35,883 bases of DNA, from assembly GCA_026417175.1 (NCBI GenBank), contig JAOADT010000020.1, forward strand, positions 1 to 35,883, in the 5' to 3' direction. The number at the start of each line of letters is the position of its first letter. Position 1 is the first letter of the stretch. The notes under the pieces were generated by a model. The model was not told where the DNA came from and did not search any database. It saw nothing but the letters and a program-made list of their open reading frames with translations. The DNA is from Deltaproteobacteria bacterium. Lineage in GTDB: Bacteria > Desulfobacterota > Syntrophorhabdia > Syntrophorhabdales > JANXAF01. The translations under genes and the position numbers were made by a program. This document shows, piece after piece, positions 25,702 to 34,123 of the stretch.

Positions 25702-26856
25702 ATGAAAGTTGTGGTAGTTGGAGGAGCAGGTAGTATGGGACAGGCAGTTGTAAGGGATTTAATAAAACAGGAAATTTTTGATAAAGTAGTCATTTCGGAC
25801 GTAACACTCGATAAGGAAAGAATCAGCGAAAAAATTCTCATGAACAAAAAGACAGCTCTTGAAAATGTCGATCTTTACGAATACGAAAAACTTCTCAATG
25901 TCATAAGTGGTGCTAAGATAGTTGTTAACTGCGCGGGACCATTTTATAAGACGACAATGGCCGTAGTGAGAGCGGCTTTAGAAGCAAAAGCAAACTATAT
26001 TGATATATGTGACGACTACGAGGCTACACAAATGCTTTTATCGGATCCTACCCTTAATGCAGAAGCGATAAAATCAAATATAATCATCTTGACAGGTATG
26101 GGTTCAGACCCTGGTACTAATAATATACTTGCCAAATGGTATGCGGAAAAAATGGATTTCGTAGAAGACATTTTCCTCTATTGGGTGGTTAGTATAGCTG
26201 AAATATCGGGAGCTGCAATGGATCACAGTCTGCATATGATAATTGGCAAAGTGCCACAATACATAAATGGGGAACTTGTTTATTTAGAGGGGGGTGAAGG
26301 AGCAGAGACAGTAGTATTTTTACCCCCTGTTGGAGAATGTATTGTTCGATTCGTTGGTCATCCACAACCCTTAACGCTCCCAAAATATATAAAGGGGGTA
26401 AGAAACGTAATTATAAAGGGCGCCTTGTTCCCCAAATGGGTGGACGAATACATTATCACTCAAAAAGAAATGGGGTTTCTCCAGAATAAAACTATTAGAT
26501 TTAAAGAAGTTGAAATTACACCCTATGAATTAACGTTAATTTTATGGCATAACATAAAAGAATCAAAGGATAAAGGACCATCAGCCTCTGCACTCAAAGT
26601 TGTGGTAAAAGGAAAAAAAGGGGCAAAAAAGGTTCGATATACCGCTGACATACTTGGAAGGATGGCTCCGGGAACGGGTTTGCCTGCAGGGATAGCAGCG
26701 GGAATGATCGCAAAAGGTATTATAAAAGAAAAAGGTGTTCTTGTACCTGAGGCTTGCGTAGATCCGAAAATGTTCCTATCTGAATTCATAAAAAGAGGGG
26801 CCAAGATCTATGAACAATACACGGAAGAAAGAACTTTAGATATTGAAGACTTATAA
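25702..26856 (+). CDS. Saccharopine-dehydrogenase-like oxidoreductase
   Basis: 384 residues. An N-terminal Rossmann fold (VVVVGGAGSMGQAVVRDLIK, then ISDV and VVNCAGPFYKTTM) is followed by the large substrate domain of the Lys9/LysDH superfamily. Further motifs are NYIDICDDYEA, LTGMGSDPGTNNILA, and near the end ILGRMAPGTGLPAGIAAGMI. Members reduce or oxidise imino or keto derivatives of amino acids with NAD(P). The reaction here cannot be told. A good GGAGGA lies five bases ahead of ATG 25702, and the gene begins one base after the VOC stop. The aminotransferase gene follows at once, so an amino/keto interconversion of one substrate is plausible. Confidence 0.8.
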   Translation: MKVVVVGGAGSMGQAVVRDLIKQEIFDKVVISDVTLDKERISEKILMNKKTALENVDLYEYEKLLNVISGAKIVVNCAGPFYKTTMAVVRAALEAKANYIDICDDYEATQMLLSDPTLNAEAIKSNIIILTGMGSDPGTNNILAKWYAEKMDFVEDIFLYWVVSIAEISGAAMDHSLHMIIGKVPQYINGELVYLEGGEGAETVVFLPPVGECIVRFVGHPQPLTLPKYIKGVRNVIIKGALFPKWVDEYIITQKEMGFLQNKTIRFKEVEITPYELTLILWHNIKESKDKGPSASALKVVVKGKKGAKKVRYTADILGRMAPGTGLPAGIAAGMIAKGIIKEKGVLVPEACVDPKMFLSEFIKRGAKIYEQYTEERTLDIEDL

Positions 26857-26878
26857 AAATAGCTTAATGGAGGAAGTC

Positions 26879-28153
26879 ATGTTAGACGTACAACCTCTCA
26901 ACATTAAAAAAAGTATGGAGTTGTATAGCGAGGCCAACGAGTTAATTCCAGGGGGGGTTTTGGGTGCCAGAAAACCAACAGATTTTATCTTTGGAGAATA
27001 TCCTATCTTTCTAGAGTATGGGAAGGGATGTAGACTGATAGATGTCGATGGAAATGAGTTTATAGACTTTATGTGTGGTTACGGTCCTATAATTCTTGGC
27101 TATCGTGAAGAAGAAGTGGACGATGCGGTAATTAGACAGATTAAAGAGAAGGGGTTCTGCTTCACGTTGACGCAGCCTTATCAAAACGCGCTGGCGAAAA
27201 AGATAAGAGAACATGTCCCATCAGCAGAGATGTGCATTTTTCTCAAAACCGGATCAGATGCGACCACCGCAAGTATAAGAATAGCGCGTGCACACACCAA
27301 TAGAATCAAAATTATGAGATGCGGGTATCACGGATGGCATGACTGGTGCGTGGAGATGAAAGGAGGGATACCAAAAAAGCTTTATGAGGACGTTTTTGAG
27401 TTTCACTATAACGATCTTGATTCCCTTGAAAGGCTAATGGAACAACACGGTCATGAAACAGCTGCTATAATAATGACACCATTTGGGCACCATCTTCACC
27501 AGAAAATGCAGGAACCAAAAGCTGGCTTTTTGGAGGGAGTAAGAAGTCTTGCTGATAAGTACGGTGCTGTGCTTATTTTCGACGAAGTAAGGACGTGCTT
27601 TAGGTTGAGGATGGGTGGTGCGCAAGAGTTGTATGGCGTAAAACCTGACTTAACGGTTCTTGGTAAAGGTATGGCTAATGGTTATGCTATAAGCGTCGTT
27701 GCGGGCAAAAAAGAAATTATGATGGCCGCAAAAGACAGATTGTTTATTTCATCCACTTTCTTTCCCAACAGCGATGGTTATATAGCAGCTCTCAAAACTA
27801 TAGAAATCCTAGAAAGAGACAAGGTTATAGATACTCTTTGGGAGCGCGGGGGTAGGTTTTTAAATAAAGTTCGTAAAGTTATATCTAAGTATAAGGTAAA
27901 TGCAGAGCTTAGTGGGGTTGCTCCAATGTTCTTCATCACTTTCGAGGACAAGGACCCAGAAATTCGAAGGGGTAAGAGAAACGAGTTTTATACACAACTA
28001 ATAAGAAGAGGCTTCTTTTTTGCTCCGCACCATCACGCGTATATTTGTTATAGACACGCGGACAACGACCTGGATAAGGCCGTGAACGCTATAGAAGAAT
28101 CCCTAAAGTGTGTTGAAAAAAAGTACGGAAGTAAAAGTGATAACTACCGATAA
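26879..28153 (+). CDS. Class III PLP aminotransferase, glutamate-1-semialdehyde-mutase-like
   Basis: 424 residues. PLP lysine K263 lies in LGKGMANG, the ring-nitrogen Asp in FDEVRT, and the cofactor loop in KTGSDATTASIRIAR with YHGWHDW. The overall pattern FDEVRTCFRLRMGGAQELYGVKPDL is close to glutamate-1-semialdehyde aminotransferase. The end differs (FFAPHHHAYICYRH), and haem genes are absent, so it is probably an amino- or beta-amino-acid transaminase or aminomutase. The start is ATG 26879 behind GGAGGA; the longer frame begins with TTG inside the upstream gene. Third gene of the operator-controlled unit. Confidence 0.8.
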   Translation: MLDVQPLNIKKSMELYSEANELIPGGVLGARKPTDFIFGEYPIFLEYGKGCRLIDVDGNEFIDFMCGYGPIILGYREEEVDDAVIRQIKEKGFCFTLTQPYQNALAKKIREHVPSAEMCIFLKTGSDATTASIRIARAHTNRIKIMRCGYHGWHDWCVEMKGGIPKKLYEDVFEFHYNDLDSLERLMEQHGHETAAIIMTPFGHHLHQKMQEPKAGFLEGVRSLADKYGAVLIFDEVRTCFRLRMGGAQELYGVKPDLTVLGKGMANGYAISVVAGKKEIMMAAKDRLFISSTFFPNSDGYIAALKTIEILERDKVIDTLWERGGRFLNKVRKVISKYKVNAELSGVAPMFFITFEDKDPEIRRGKRNEFYTQLIRRGFFFAPHHHAYICYRHADNDLDKAVNAIEESLKCVEKKYGSKSDNYR

Positions 28154-28189
28154 TGGATATTATGTAAACTAAAATTAATCCCAATCTCG

Positions 28190-29524
28190 TTAGTCTGTGT
28201 AAACTTCAAAAACCCCCTTCCTTTCTCTTACTGTCTCTATCGGTTTTACTATTTTCGGTGTGACGTCAATTTTTCTGTACACCTTGAACCTTAAATCGTC
28301 TCTCTCAAAGCCGCACTCAAGTGTAATCTCTATATCAACTGGATCCGTTATCTCTTGCTCTTTCACAACTAGTGCTATTTCTTTACCAATTTTTCTTTTC
28401 GACGCATAAAGCATATCTGTCCCCTGGTAAAATATTGGATGAAAGCTGGCTCCTATCACATGGGTACCTTCTTCAAGATAAAAAACGGCTTCTTCATTCT
28501 CTGCTAATTTCACTAGTTTTCCGTTAAGCTTAATTTCTACATTGCCTGGACTTATTCTGTTGAATCTAATCTTCTTCTCCAAAATCGTATATCTAAAATC
28601 CACATCAAGTTTTGCTTCTCTTTCAGCAATTTCTTTCTGTTCATAAGATGAAGGAAAGAAGTGAACTTTTTTATAAGATATCCTAGCTTGCTGATGTTTT
28701 TTAGGTTTCAACGGTCTATAGGGTTCTATTACCTGTGTTAGATGGTCAAGGTATTTGCTTTTGGGAAGTCTATGGACTATTCTTTTTTCTCCAAAGTTCC
28801 TGTCAATATAATAAAGTGAAATAGAGATCGACTCGTTCTCCACAGTGTAGCTGCCCATCACTACAACATCAATATTGCTCATTTTCATAACCGTTTTCAA
28901 CCTCTCCATCTCCTCTGGATAAAAGAAATCAGTCCCTAGCTTAAAATATGATTCAGGATACAGTATCATCTCCTTTAACTTTTCGGCCTCACCTCTTTCA
29001 ACGAGTTTTAGTTGTCCTTTATTCCACGCAAGGTTTCCTATTTCTTTCTCGATCAGATGGGAAAATAAAGTCCTCCTGTTTTCATTATCGTAAATACCCG
29101 CAAGATAAATTAGAAGGGACGCATCTGGTTTGTAAGGGTCTAGTATGTTTTTTAATAAAGAGATAAGCATGGAGCCTATCGTCTCGTCAGTCCACTCAAT
29201 CTTTTCATATAGTACCGCGTCTCCGGTTTCTATTTCTATTGAAGTCTTTACGATTTCGCAAATGGTTCGCGCTTTAGATGTTTTAACAGCGATACATTCA
29301 CCAACAACGTTTCCACCAAATTGCCTTGTTTTAACGAGTTTGAGTATGTCTCCCTTTAAAACCCCTTCCTTTTCCCCAATATCTATGATCACTTTTTCCC
29401 CATTTGCAACGAAAAGTCTGTTACTTTCCGTTGAGATCACTTTCCCTCTATTTGCTCCGTATAAAAACCCCTCCAACACAATTAGTAACGCAGTAATAAT
29501 GATGGTATACTTTAGAAATTTCAT
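28190..29524 (-). CDS. Exported protein of the pilus operon, FlgT/CsgG-like fragments, family not recognised
   Basis: 444 residues with a signal peptide at about 1-23. Residues 27-110 (GKVISTESNRLFVANG ... GDILKLVK) resemble the beta-barrel C-domain of the flagellar protein FlgT. Around 165-270 a stretch with GQLKLVERGEAEKL and VVVMGSYTVE resembles the FlgO/CsgG-type nucleotide-fold domain of outer-membrane accessory proteins. The C-terminal third is beta-rich and PEGA-like. Its ATG abuts the pilQ stop, so it belongs to the pilus operon. It may be a periplasmic or outer-membrane partner of the secretin. This is inference from position and weak resemblance. No lipobox cysteine is seen. Confidence 0.6.
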   Translation of the reverse strand: MKFLKYTIIITALLIVLEGFLYGANRGKVISTESNRLFVANGEKVIIDIGEKEGVLKGDILKLVKTRQFGGNVVGECIAVKTSKARTICEIVKTSIEIETGDAVLYEKIEWTDETIGSMLISLLKNILDPYKPDASLLIYLAGIYDNENRRTLFSHLIEKEIGNLAWNKGQLKLVERGEAEKLKEMILYPESYFKLGTDFFYPEEMERLKTVMKMSNIDVVVMGSYTVENESISISLYYIDRNFGEKRIVHRLPKSKYLDHLTQVIEPYRPLKPKKHQQARISYKKVHFFPSSYEQKEIAEREAKLDVDFRYTILEKKIRFNRISPGNVEIKLNGKLVKLAENEEAVFYLEEGTHVIGASFHPIFYQGTDMLYASKRKIGKEIALVVKEQEITDPVDIEITLECGFERDDLRFKVYRKIDVTPKIVKPIETVRERKGVFEVYTD

Positions 29525-30952
29525 TTAACCACCTTCTTTTACATAGTTTTTAATGATCTTTGGTGTAATAAAGATTAGAAGCTCTGTTTTTTTATCCATC
29601 CTAGTATCTTTTTTAAATAACCAACTCAGCAACGGAATCCGTCTTAAAAACGGAACGCCAGTTGTGGTGTCAGAATCTTCTATTTCGTATATGCCCCCAA
29701 TAACCGCGGTTTCTCCGTCCTTTACAATTACCTCAGTGGATGCTTCTTTCTTATCTATCGGGATTCCGCCCACCACAGGAGCTAAAGGCCTATCCTTAGT
29801 AGCCTTTATTTTAAGTTTAATGTTATTGTCCTTGGTAACTTGAGGAGTGACTTCAAGAGAAAGAACTGCATCTTTAAGCTCCGTTTGGGTACCCTGTTGA
29901 GATACCGTCTGGTAAGGAATCTGCTGACCCTGTTTTATAACTGCGGGTTTGTTGTCAGTTGTTATTATTTTTGGATTAGAGATAACTTTCCCTTTTCCCT
30001 CGCTTTCCAAAGCACTTAATTGGACGTCAAGATTTAGAGAATCGGCGACAGACCCTATATAAATGCCCAAAACGCCACCGGCGCCAGTTCCTACGGCAGC
30101 GGGTAAATTAACGTTGTAAGGAAAAGTTGTACCTGATCTAAATCCCACAATATCCGTTGTTGAAGTATAAGTAGAAGTATCAGAAGAGGAACCGTAATCT
30201 TTCCCACCGCCTATTTCCAATCTTCTATTGTCCAGTTTGGTTATATATCGCGCGCCCCATTGGATACCCAGCTCTTTGGAGAAATCAGCCGTTGCTTGCA
30301 CTATTCTTGCCTCAATCTGAACCTGAGCGGGTGGAAAATCGTGCTCTCTTATCATTTTTTTTATTAGTGCCACATTCTCTTTTGTGTCTCTAACGATTAT
30401 CGCGTTACTCCAAGGAACAGGAGTAACTGTGCCGTACTCGGACAAAAGCCCCCTAAGTTGAGCACCTGGAGCTCCAGGAGCAATTCCAGTAAGCTCCCCG
30501 CGTAAAACTTTTACAACTTCAGATGCAGATGTATAGTTAAGAAAAATCGTTTCCGTGACAAACTCTTCACCTTGTTTCAGTTTTTCTATCCTTTCCTTTT
30601 GAAAGAATTCTCTTTCTTTTCGCTCTCTTTCTTTTTCTTCGTCATACTTTTTTCTAGTAACGATACGGATAATGTTTTCCTCTTCAATCTTAACGTTATC
30701 AGTAATCTTCACAATCACATCAAGGGCTTCGTCCCAAGTTACATTCTCAAGCTTTATAGTCAATCTTCCCTTGACATCTTCAGCAATAACAATATTTTTT
30801 TTTGCTATTTCGGCTAAACCTCTCAACACGTTCCTTAGATCTGCATCTATAAAATCAAAAGACAACCGAAGTGGTTTTTGAGACTCCTGCGAGAAAAGCA
30901 AAAAGGGTAAAAAAACCAGAATTGCAAAAATACTAGCTTTGAATGCCTTCAT
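29525..30952 (-). CDS. pilQ: Type IV pilus secretin
   Basis: 475 residues, short for PilQ (usually 600-900). A signal peptide at 1-21 is followed by an STN domain (about 29-80, LRNVLRGLAEIAKKNIVIAE), a highly charged linker (102-128), a NolW-like N domain (about 132-205, TSASEVVKVLRGEL) and the secretin beta-barrel (about 260-470). The barrel includes VISNPKIITTDNKPAVIKQG and the signature VPFLRRIPLLSWLFK...LLIFITPKII. It lacks the N-terminal AMIN peptidoglycan-binding domains of longer PilQ proteins. It forms the outer-membrane pore for the pilus fibre. It lies downstream of pilP in the same operon. Confidence 0.93.
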   Translation of the reverse strand: MKAFKASIFAILVFLPFLLFSQESQKPLRLSFDFIDADLRNVLRGLAEIAKKNIVIAEDVKGRLTIKLENVTWDEALDVIVKITDNVKIEEENIIRIVTRKKYDEEKERERKEREFFQKERIEKLKQGEEFVTETIFLNYTSASEVVKVLRGELTGIAPGAPGAQLRGLLSEYGTVTPVPWSNAIIVRDTKENVALIKKMIREHDFPPAQVQIEARIVQATADFSKELGIQWGARYITKLDNRRLEIGGGKDYGSSSDTSTYTSTTDIVGFRSGTTFPYNVNLPAAVGTGAGGVLGIYIGSVADSLNLDVQLSALESEGKGKVISNPKIITTDNKPAVIKQGQQIPYQTVSQQGTQTELKDAVLSLEVTPQVTKDNNIKLKIKATKDRPLAPVVGGIPIDKKEASTEVIVKDGETAVIGGIYEIEDSDTTTGVPFLRRIPLLSWLFKKDTRMDKKTELLIFITPKIIKNYVKEGG

Positions 30953-30976
30953 GTTACCCCATCCTTTTTATTTTTC

Positions 30977-31921
30977 TCATTTTTTGCCTTGTACGTCCAT
31001 CACTATTGTCCGAACTTCATTTTTCAGTCTGTAACCGCATACTATTTTTTCGTCGCTTATGTCGACAATCCAAAGATTTTTATTAATGTAATCACCTCGC
31101 CTAAAAAGGATCCCATTTCCCTGTTTATCCTCCATCATCACAAGTTTTTCTTTGTCAGTCTTGAGAATTCCAACAACTTTCAGCTCCTCCAGCTCATAAC
31201 CTCCTTTTTCCGACTTTTCTTTCAATGCTCTCTTTCTTTGATTCAGTATAACCGCAAAAAAAGGATCTCTTTTGCCTTTTGAAGTGTAAGTAAACTCCTC
31301 TAAATCTCCATCAGCTTCCTCTTTACTTTTGACTACATTCAGTTTAACCTGCTCTACCCCCTTCTCTTTCGACAACTCTACGGGCTGTTTCTTTTCATCA
31401 ATGGATTTGGAGGGTCCATCTTTAGATACAGACAAGGCCTGCGAGGATAGAGAAAAGCTGTCTACCATCCACTTATCACTGCTGTACACAAGAGCTACGT
31501 CTATGAGTGCTCTTCCCTTTTCATAAATCGCATCCGCTTTGTAATTTGCTTTTATAACTATAGCTTTTCCTTTTAAATCGAACGTAACCTTACCGTGATA
31601 ATCGATGAGCGCTTTTAGGCTACCTAATTTTTCTCCATAGAAGTTAAATGTCCTCGTCAATTCACGTACATCCGCTTTTTCATTGAATTCCCTTGAAGCT
31701 CTCAGCAAAAGCTCTCTGTAATTCCAATTCTTTGTAACCGATAAAATCACTTCCCTAGTATAGGCTCTTGCTGACATTTCAAGTTCTTTAAAGATGGCAT
31801 AACCTCGATATGAAGCAGCTCCAAAAATAATGACTATCACCCCTACAATGTAAAGTGCAGTTTTACCTTTTTTCTTTTTTTTAATTTCTAATTTTTGTTT
31901 ACTTCTTTGTAGGAGTCTCAA
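30977..31921 (-). CDS. pilP: PilP fused to an N-terminal membrane-anchored domain
   Basis: 314 residues. Residues 211-314 are PilP-like (TYTSKGKRDPFFAVI, then LEELKVVGIL, GILFRRGDYINKN, EVRTIVMDVQGKK). PilP is normally a short lipoprotein that links PilNO to the secretin. Here, instead of a lipobox, the chain begins with a basic segment, one membrane helix (about 21-40) and an extra domain (about 45-165) of unknown family with a cystatin/NTF2-like look. A charged linker follows. The start is TTG 31921, with GAGGGT nine bases ahead inside the end of pilO. The N-terminal extension may replace the lipid anchor. Confidence 0.85.
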   Translation of the reverse strand: MRLLQRSKQKLEIKKKKKGKTALYIVGVIVIIFGAASYRGYAIFKELEMSARAYTREVILSVTKNWNYRELLLRASREFNEKADVRELTRTFNFYGEKLGSLKALIDYHGKVTFDLKGKAIVIKANYKADAIYEKGRALIDVALVYSSDKWMVDSFSLSSQALSVSKDGPSKSIDEKKQPVELSKEKGVEQVKLNVVKSKEEADGDLEEFTYTSKGKRDPFFAVILNQRKRALKEKSEKGGYELEELKVVGILKTDKEKLVMMEDKQGNGILFRRGDYINKNLWIVDISDEKIVCGYRLKNEVRTIVMDVQGKK

Positions 31922-32516
31922 CTTTCTTACCCTCTATTGGTTTCTCTGGAGTATAAACATATGTTTTGGCTGTACACGATCCATCTAAAACTAAAGCTTG
32001 AGATGCCGGTCCTTTCGCCTCCAAAGTAAAGTTAACCACATGTATTATTCTTTTTTCCCTCCTTATTCCGTCAAAAAAGTAACCTATATTATGGTAAGGA
32101 CCTGTGAACTTAATCTCAAACGGAAACTCTGCATAAAATTCCTTCTGGAGGGGAGGTTTTGGCTCAAAGTATTTAACCTTGATCTTCGTCTCCGTACCCA
32201 AATTCGATACACTTCTCAATAAATTTGGAACATCTTTGGCTTCTGGAAGTTCTTTCATAGTTTCCTCGAAAACATTCCTAAGCTCCATATACTCCCTTCT
32301 AAAGTTATCTATGTTTCTGTTTATGTTTGTTAAACTTTGAAATTTTCTATCCAAATCTTGAAGTTCAGTAGCTAGTCTTCTTTCGGTTTCCACATTAGGT
32401 TTAATCACGAAATTAAATAGTCCAGACACTATCAAAATATTTAAGACTATTATGACCGATATCCTGTATATTCTTGGAATTTTCTGTATTCTTCTAGAGA
32501 AAGCCCTTTTTTCCAT
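31899..32516 (-). CDS. pilO: Type IV pilus inner-membrane protein PilO
   Basis: 205 residues: short cytoplasmic tail, one membrane helix (about 18-38), coiled coil (about 41-95) and a periplasmic ferredoxin-like fold (YFEPKPPLQKEFYAEFPFEI, then GPYHNIGYFFDGI). PilO pairs with PilN to align the pilus motor with the secretin. Its C-terminal 23 bases overlap the start of the pilP fusion. It sits nine bases after pilN. Confidence 0.9.
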   Translation of the reverse strand: MEKRAFSRRIQKIPRIYRISVIIVLNILIVSGLFNFVIKPNVETERRLATELQDLDRKFQSLTNINRNIDNFRREYMELRNVFEETMKELPEAKDVPNLLRSVSNLGTETKIKVKYFEPKPPLQKEFYAEFPFEIKFTGPYHNIGYFFDGIRREKRIIHVVNFTLEAKGPASQALVLDGSCTAKTYVYTPEKPIEGKKVETPTKK

Positions 32517-32525
32517 CTCAATTTT

Positions 32526-33059
32526 TTACAAAATAATATCCCCCTGAATCACAAACTTTCTCACAGCCAGGCCTTCTTCAACCGTCTCTTCCACGTTAAC
32601 AAGTTCAACATTTCTCATGTACGGTAGCCTCGAAAGCTGTTCCATGAAATCTGCCACAGATTCATTTTCTATAGCCCGTCCCTCTATCGTTAATTTTGCA
32701 TCGGTTTTTTTTAAGCTTTTAAGCCAAATCGATTCTTTTGTAACATTTGTGATATCGTAAAGTATCCTGGCTGGAAGTGCTCTCCCTTTCTTTATAGTCT
32801 TGACCACTGTCAGTCTCTTCTGTATTTCCCTTTTGTCTTTTTCCATCGCCATGTACTCTCTATATGTCCCTTCCAAACTAGAAATTTGTTTCTTTTTTTC
32901 TTCTATCTGCCTCTGAATATCTGAAATCCTGTTTTTGGTTGAGTAGTACGAAATGCCAAAAATAACAAGACTTACCGAGAGTAAAACTAAAAAAGTGACC
33001 ACATCGAAAGTGAACGAAGGTTTTTTCTCGGGAACTGGAAGAAGATTAATTTTTATCAT
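32526..33059 (-). CDS. pilN: Type IV pilus inner-membrane protein PilN
   Basis: 177 residues. The N-terminus MIKINLLPVPEK holds the conserved INLLP motif that docks into PilM. One membrane helix (about 17-39) is followed by a coiled coil (about 46-85) and a periplasmic ferredoxin-like domain. The start ATG follows the pilM stop with a single base between (TAAAATG), so the two are translationally coupled. Confidence 0.92.
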   Translation of the reverse strand: MIKINLLPVPEKKPSFTFDVVTFLVLLSVSLVIFGISYYSTKNRISDIQRQIEEKKKQISSLEGTYREYMAMEKDKREIQKRLTVVKTIKKGRALPARILYDITNVTKESIWLKSLKKTDAKLTIEGRAIENESVADFMEQLSRLPYMRNVELVNVEETVEEGLAVRKFVIQGDIIL

Positions 33060-33060
33060 T

Positions 33061-34116
33061 TTACTGAAGTTCTTTTATTCTCGCCGATAGCTGTAACGCT
33101 ACCGGCATAAATACCATATACTCTTCGATAGTCTTGTCGGCTTTATAGTTTTGACCTAATAGAAGAAAAGGGTTTACAGTTTCCACTTCAAGACCTGTCT
33201 CCTCTTTTATTTTCTCCTTAAGACCAACTAATAGGGATGATCCTCCTGTTACGTAGACTTTTTCTACTGTCTCTGATGTCTTTATGGAACGGAAAAAATT
33301 AATCGTTTTATTTATTTCACTCGTAATATTAAAGATAAAGTCCTCAAAAAGATACGCGAGTTCTGAATCCCCGCTTATCTTCTTCTTTTCAGCTTCACTG
33401 TAAGGTATCTTAAGAGTTTTTTCGATTTGACTGGTTAGGTATTTACCCCCTACAGCTATTTCCCGTGTGAATTCAAGGTCAGAACCTTTAACTATGGCAA
33501 TATTTGTAAATGAAGATCCGATATCCGCTACAAGTACATTATTTTTCGGCCGATAGACCTCTGCCACTATATTTGCCACATTAACTATATCGACATCTAA
33601 TATCCTAAGCTTAAGCCCTGCCCTGTCAAAAGTATTCATGTAACCTTCGACTATCTCTTTTTTTGCAGCGACTATCATAACCTGCATGAACCCTTCCTTT
33701 TCGGGATCTGGTCCTATAACGTGGTAACTGTAAAAAATGTCTTTCGAGGGCAAAGGGATCTGTGTCTCAACCTCTGCACCTATAACACCTTGCAGGGCCT
33801 CTTCATCCACATATGGAATTGAAACTTTTTTCATCATTGTGGCGTAGCTGGATACGGCGCTTGCAGCATCAGTGCTTCTTATATCTTCGAGTTTAAGTAT
33901 TCTTTTTATCTCTTCAGCGAGGAAAAACTCATCAATAATGACCCCATCGCTTAAAAGATCTCGATCATAATCTTTTTTGGAGATCCTTTTTAATCCGAAT
34001 CCCTTTCTTTTTCTTTCTAAAACGCATACCTTGACACTGGAAGTCCCAATGTCGAAACCAATCAACTCCTTCACAGTCTTCAGACCTATTCGTTCAAGAA
34101 ACGATTCCTTTCTCAT
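33061..34116 (-). CDS. pilM: Type IV pilus assembly ATPase-like protein PilM
   Basis: 351-residue cytoplasmic actin-like protein that binds the PilN tail. Phosphate-binding motifs are FDIGTSSVKVCV (21-32) and ADIGSSFTNIAIV (about 197-209), with adenosine motif VTGGSSLLVGL. The SHS2-type insert is present with QIPLPSKDIFYSYHV. The start ATG follows the galT stop by seven bases; the ribosome site is weak. The gene opens the pilMNOPQ series. Confidence 0.93.
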   Translation of the reverse strand: MRKESFLERIGLKTVKELIGFDIGTSSVKVCVLERKRKGFGLKRISKKDYDRDLLSDGVIIDEFFLAEEIKRILKLEDIRSTDAASAVSSYATMMKKVSIPYVDEEALQGVIGAEVETQIPLPSKDIFYSYHVIGPDPEKEGFMQVMIVAAKKEIVEGYMNTFDRAGLKLRILDVDIVNVANIVAEVYRPKNNVLVADIGSSFTNIAIVKGSDLEFTREIAVGGKYLTSQIEKTLKIPYSEAEKKKISGDSELAYLFEDFIFNITSEINKTINFFRSIKTSETVEKVYVTGGSSLLVGLKEKIKEETGLEVETVNPFLLLGQNYKADKTIEEYMVFMPVALQLSARIKELQ

Positions 34117-34123
34117 GACTTTT

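Noticed and set aside
24113-28153. Lysine 3,5-diaminohexanoate fermentation cluster
   Set aside because: The characteristic aminomutases, the cleavage enzyme and CoA-lyase are absent; the saccharopine-dehydrogenase-like enzyme alone is not enough.
26879-28153. hemL (glutamate-1-semialdehyde aminotransferase)
   Set aside because: Core motifs are similar, but the C-terminal part differs and there are no haem genes around, so the specific name was withheld.
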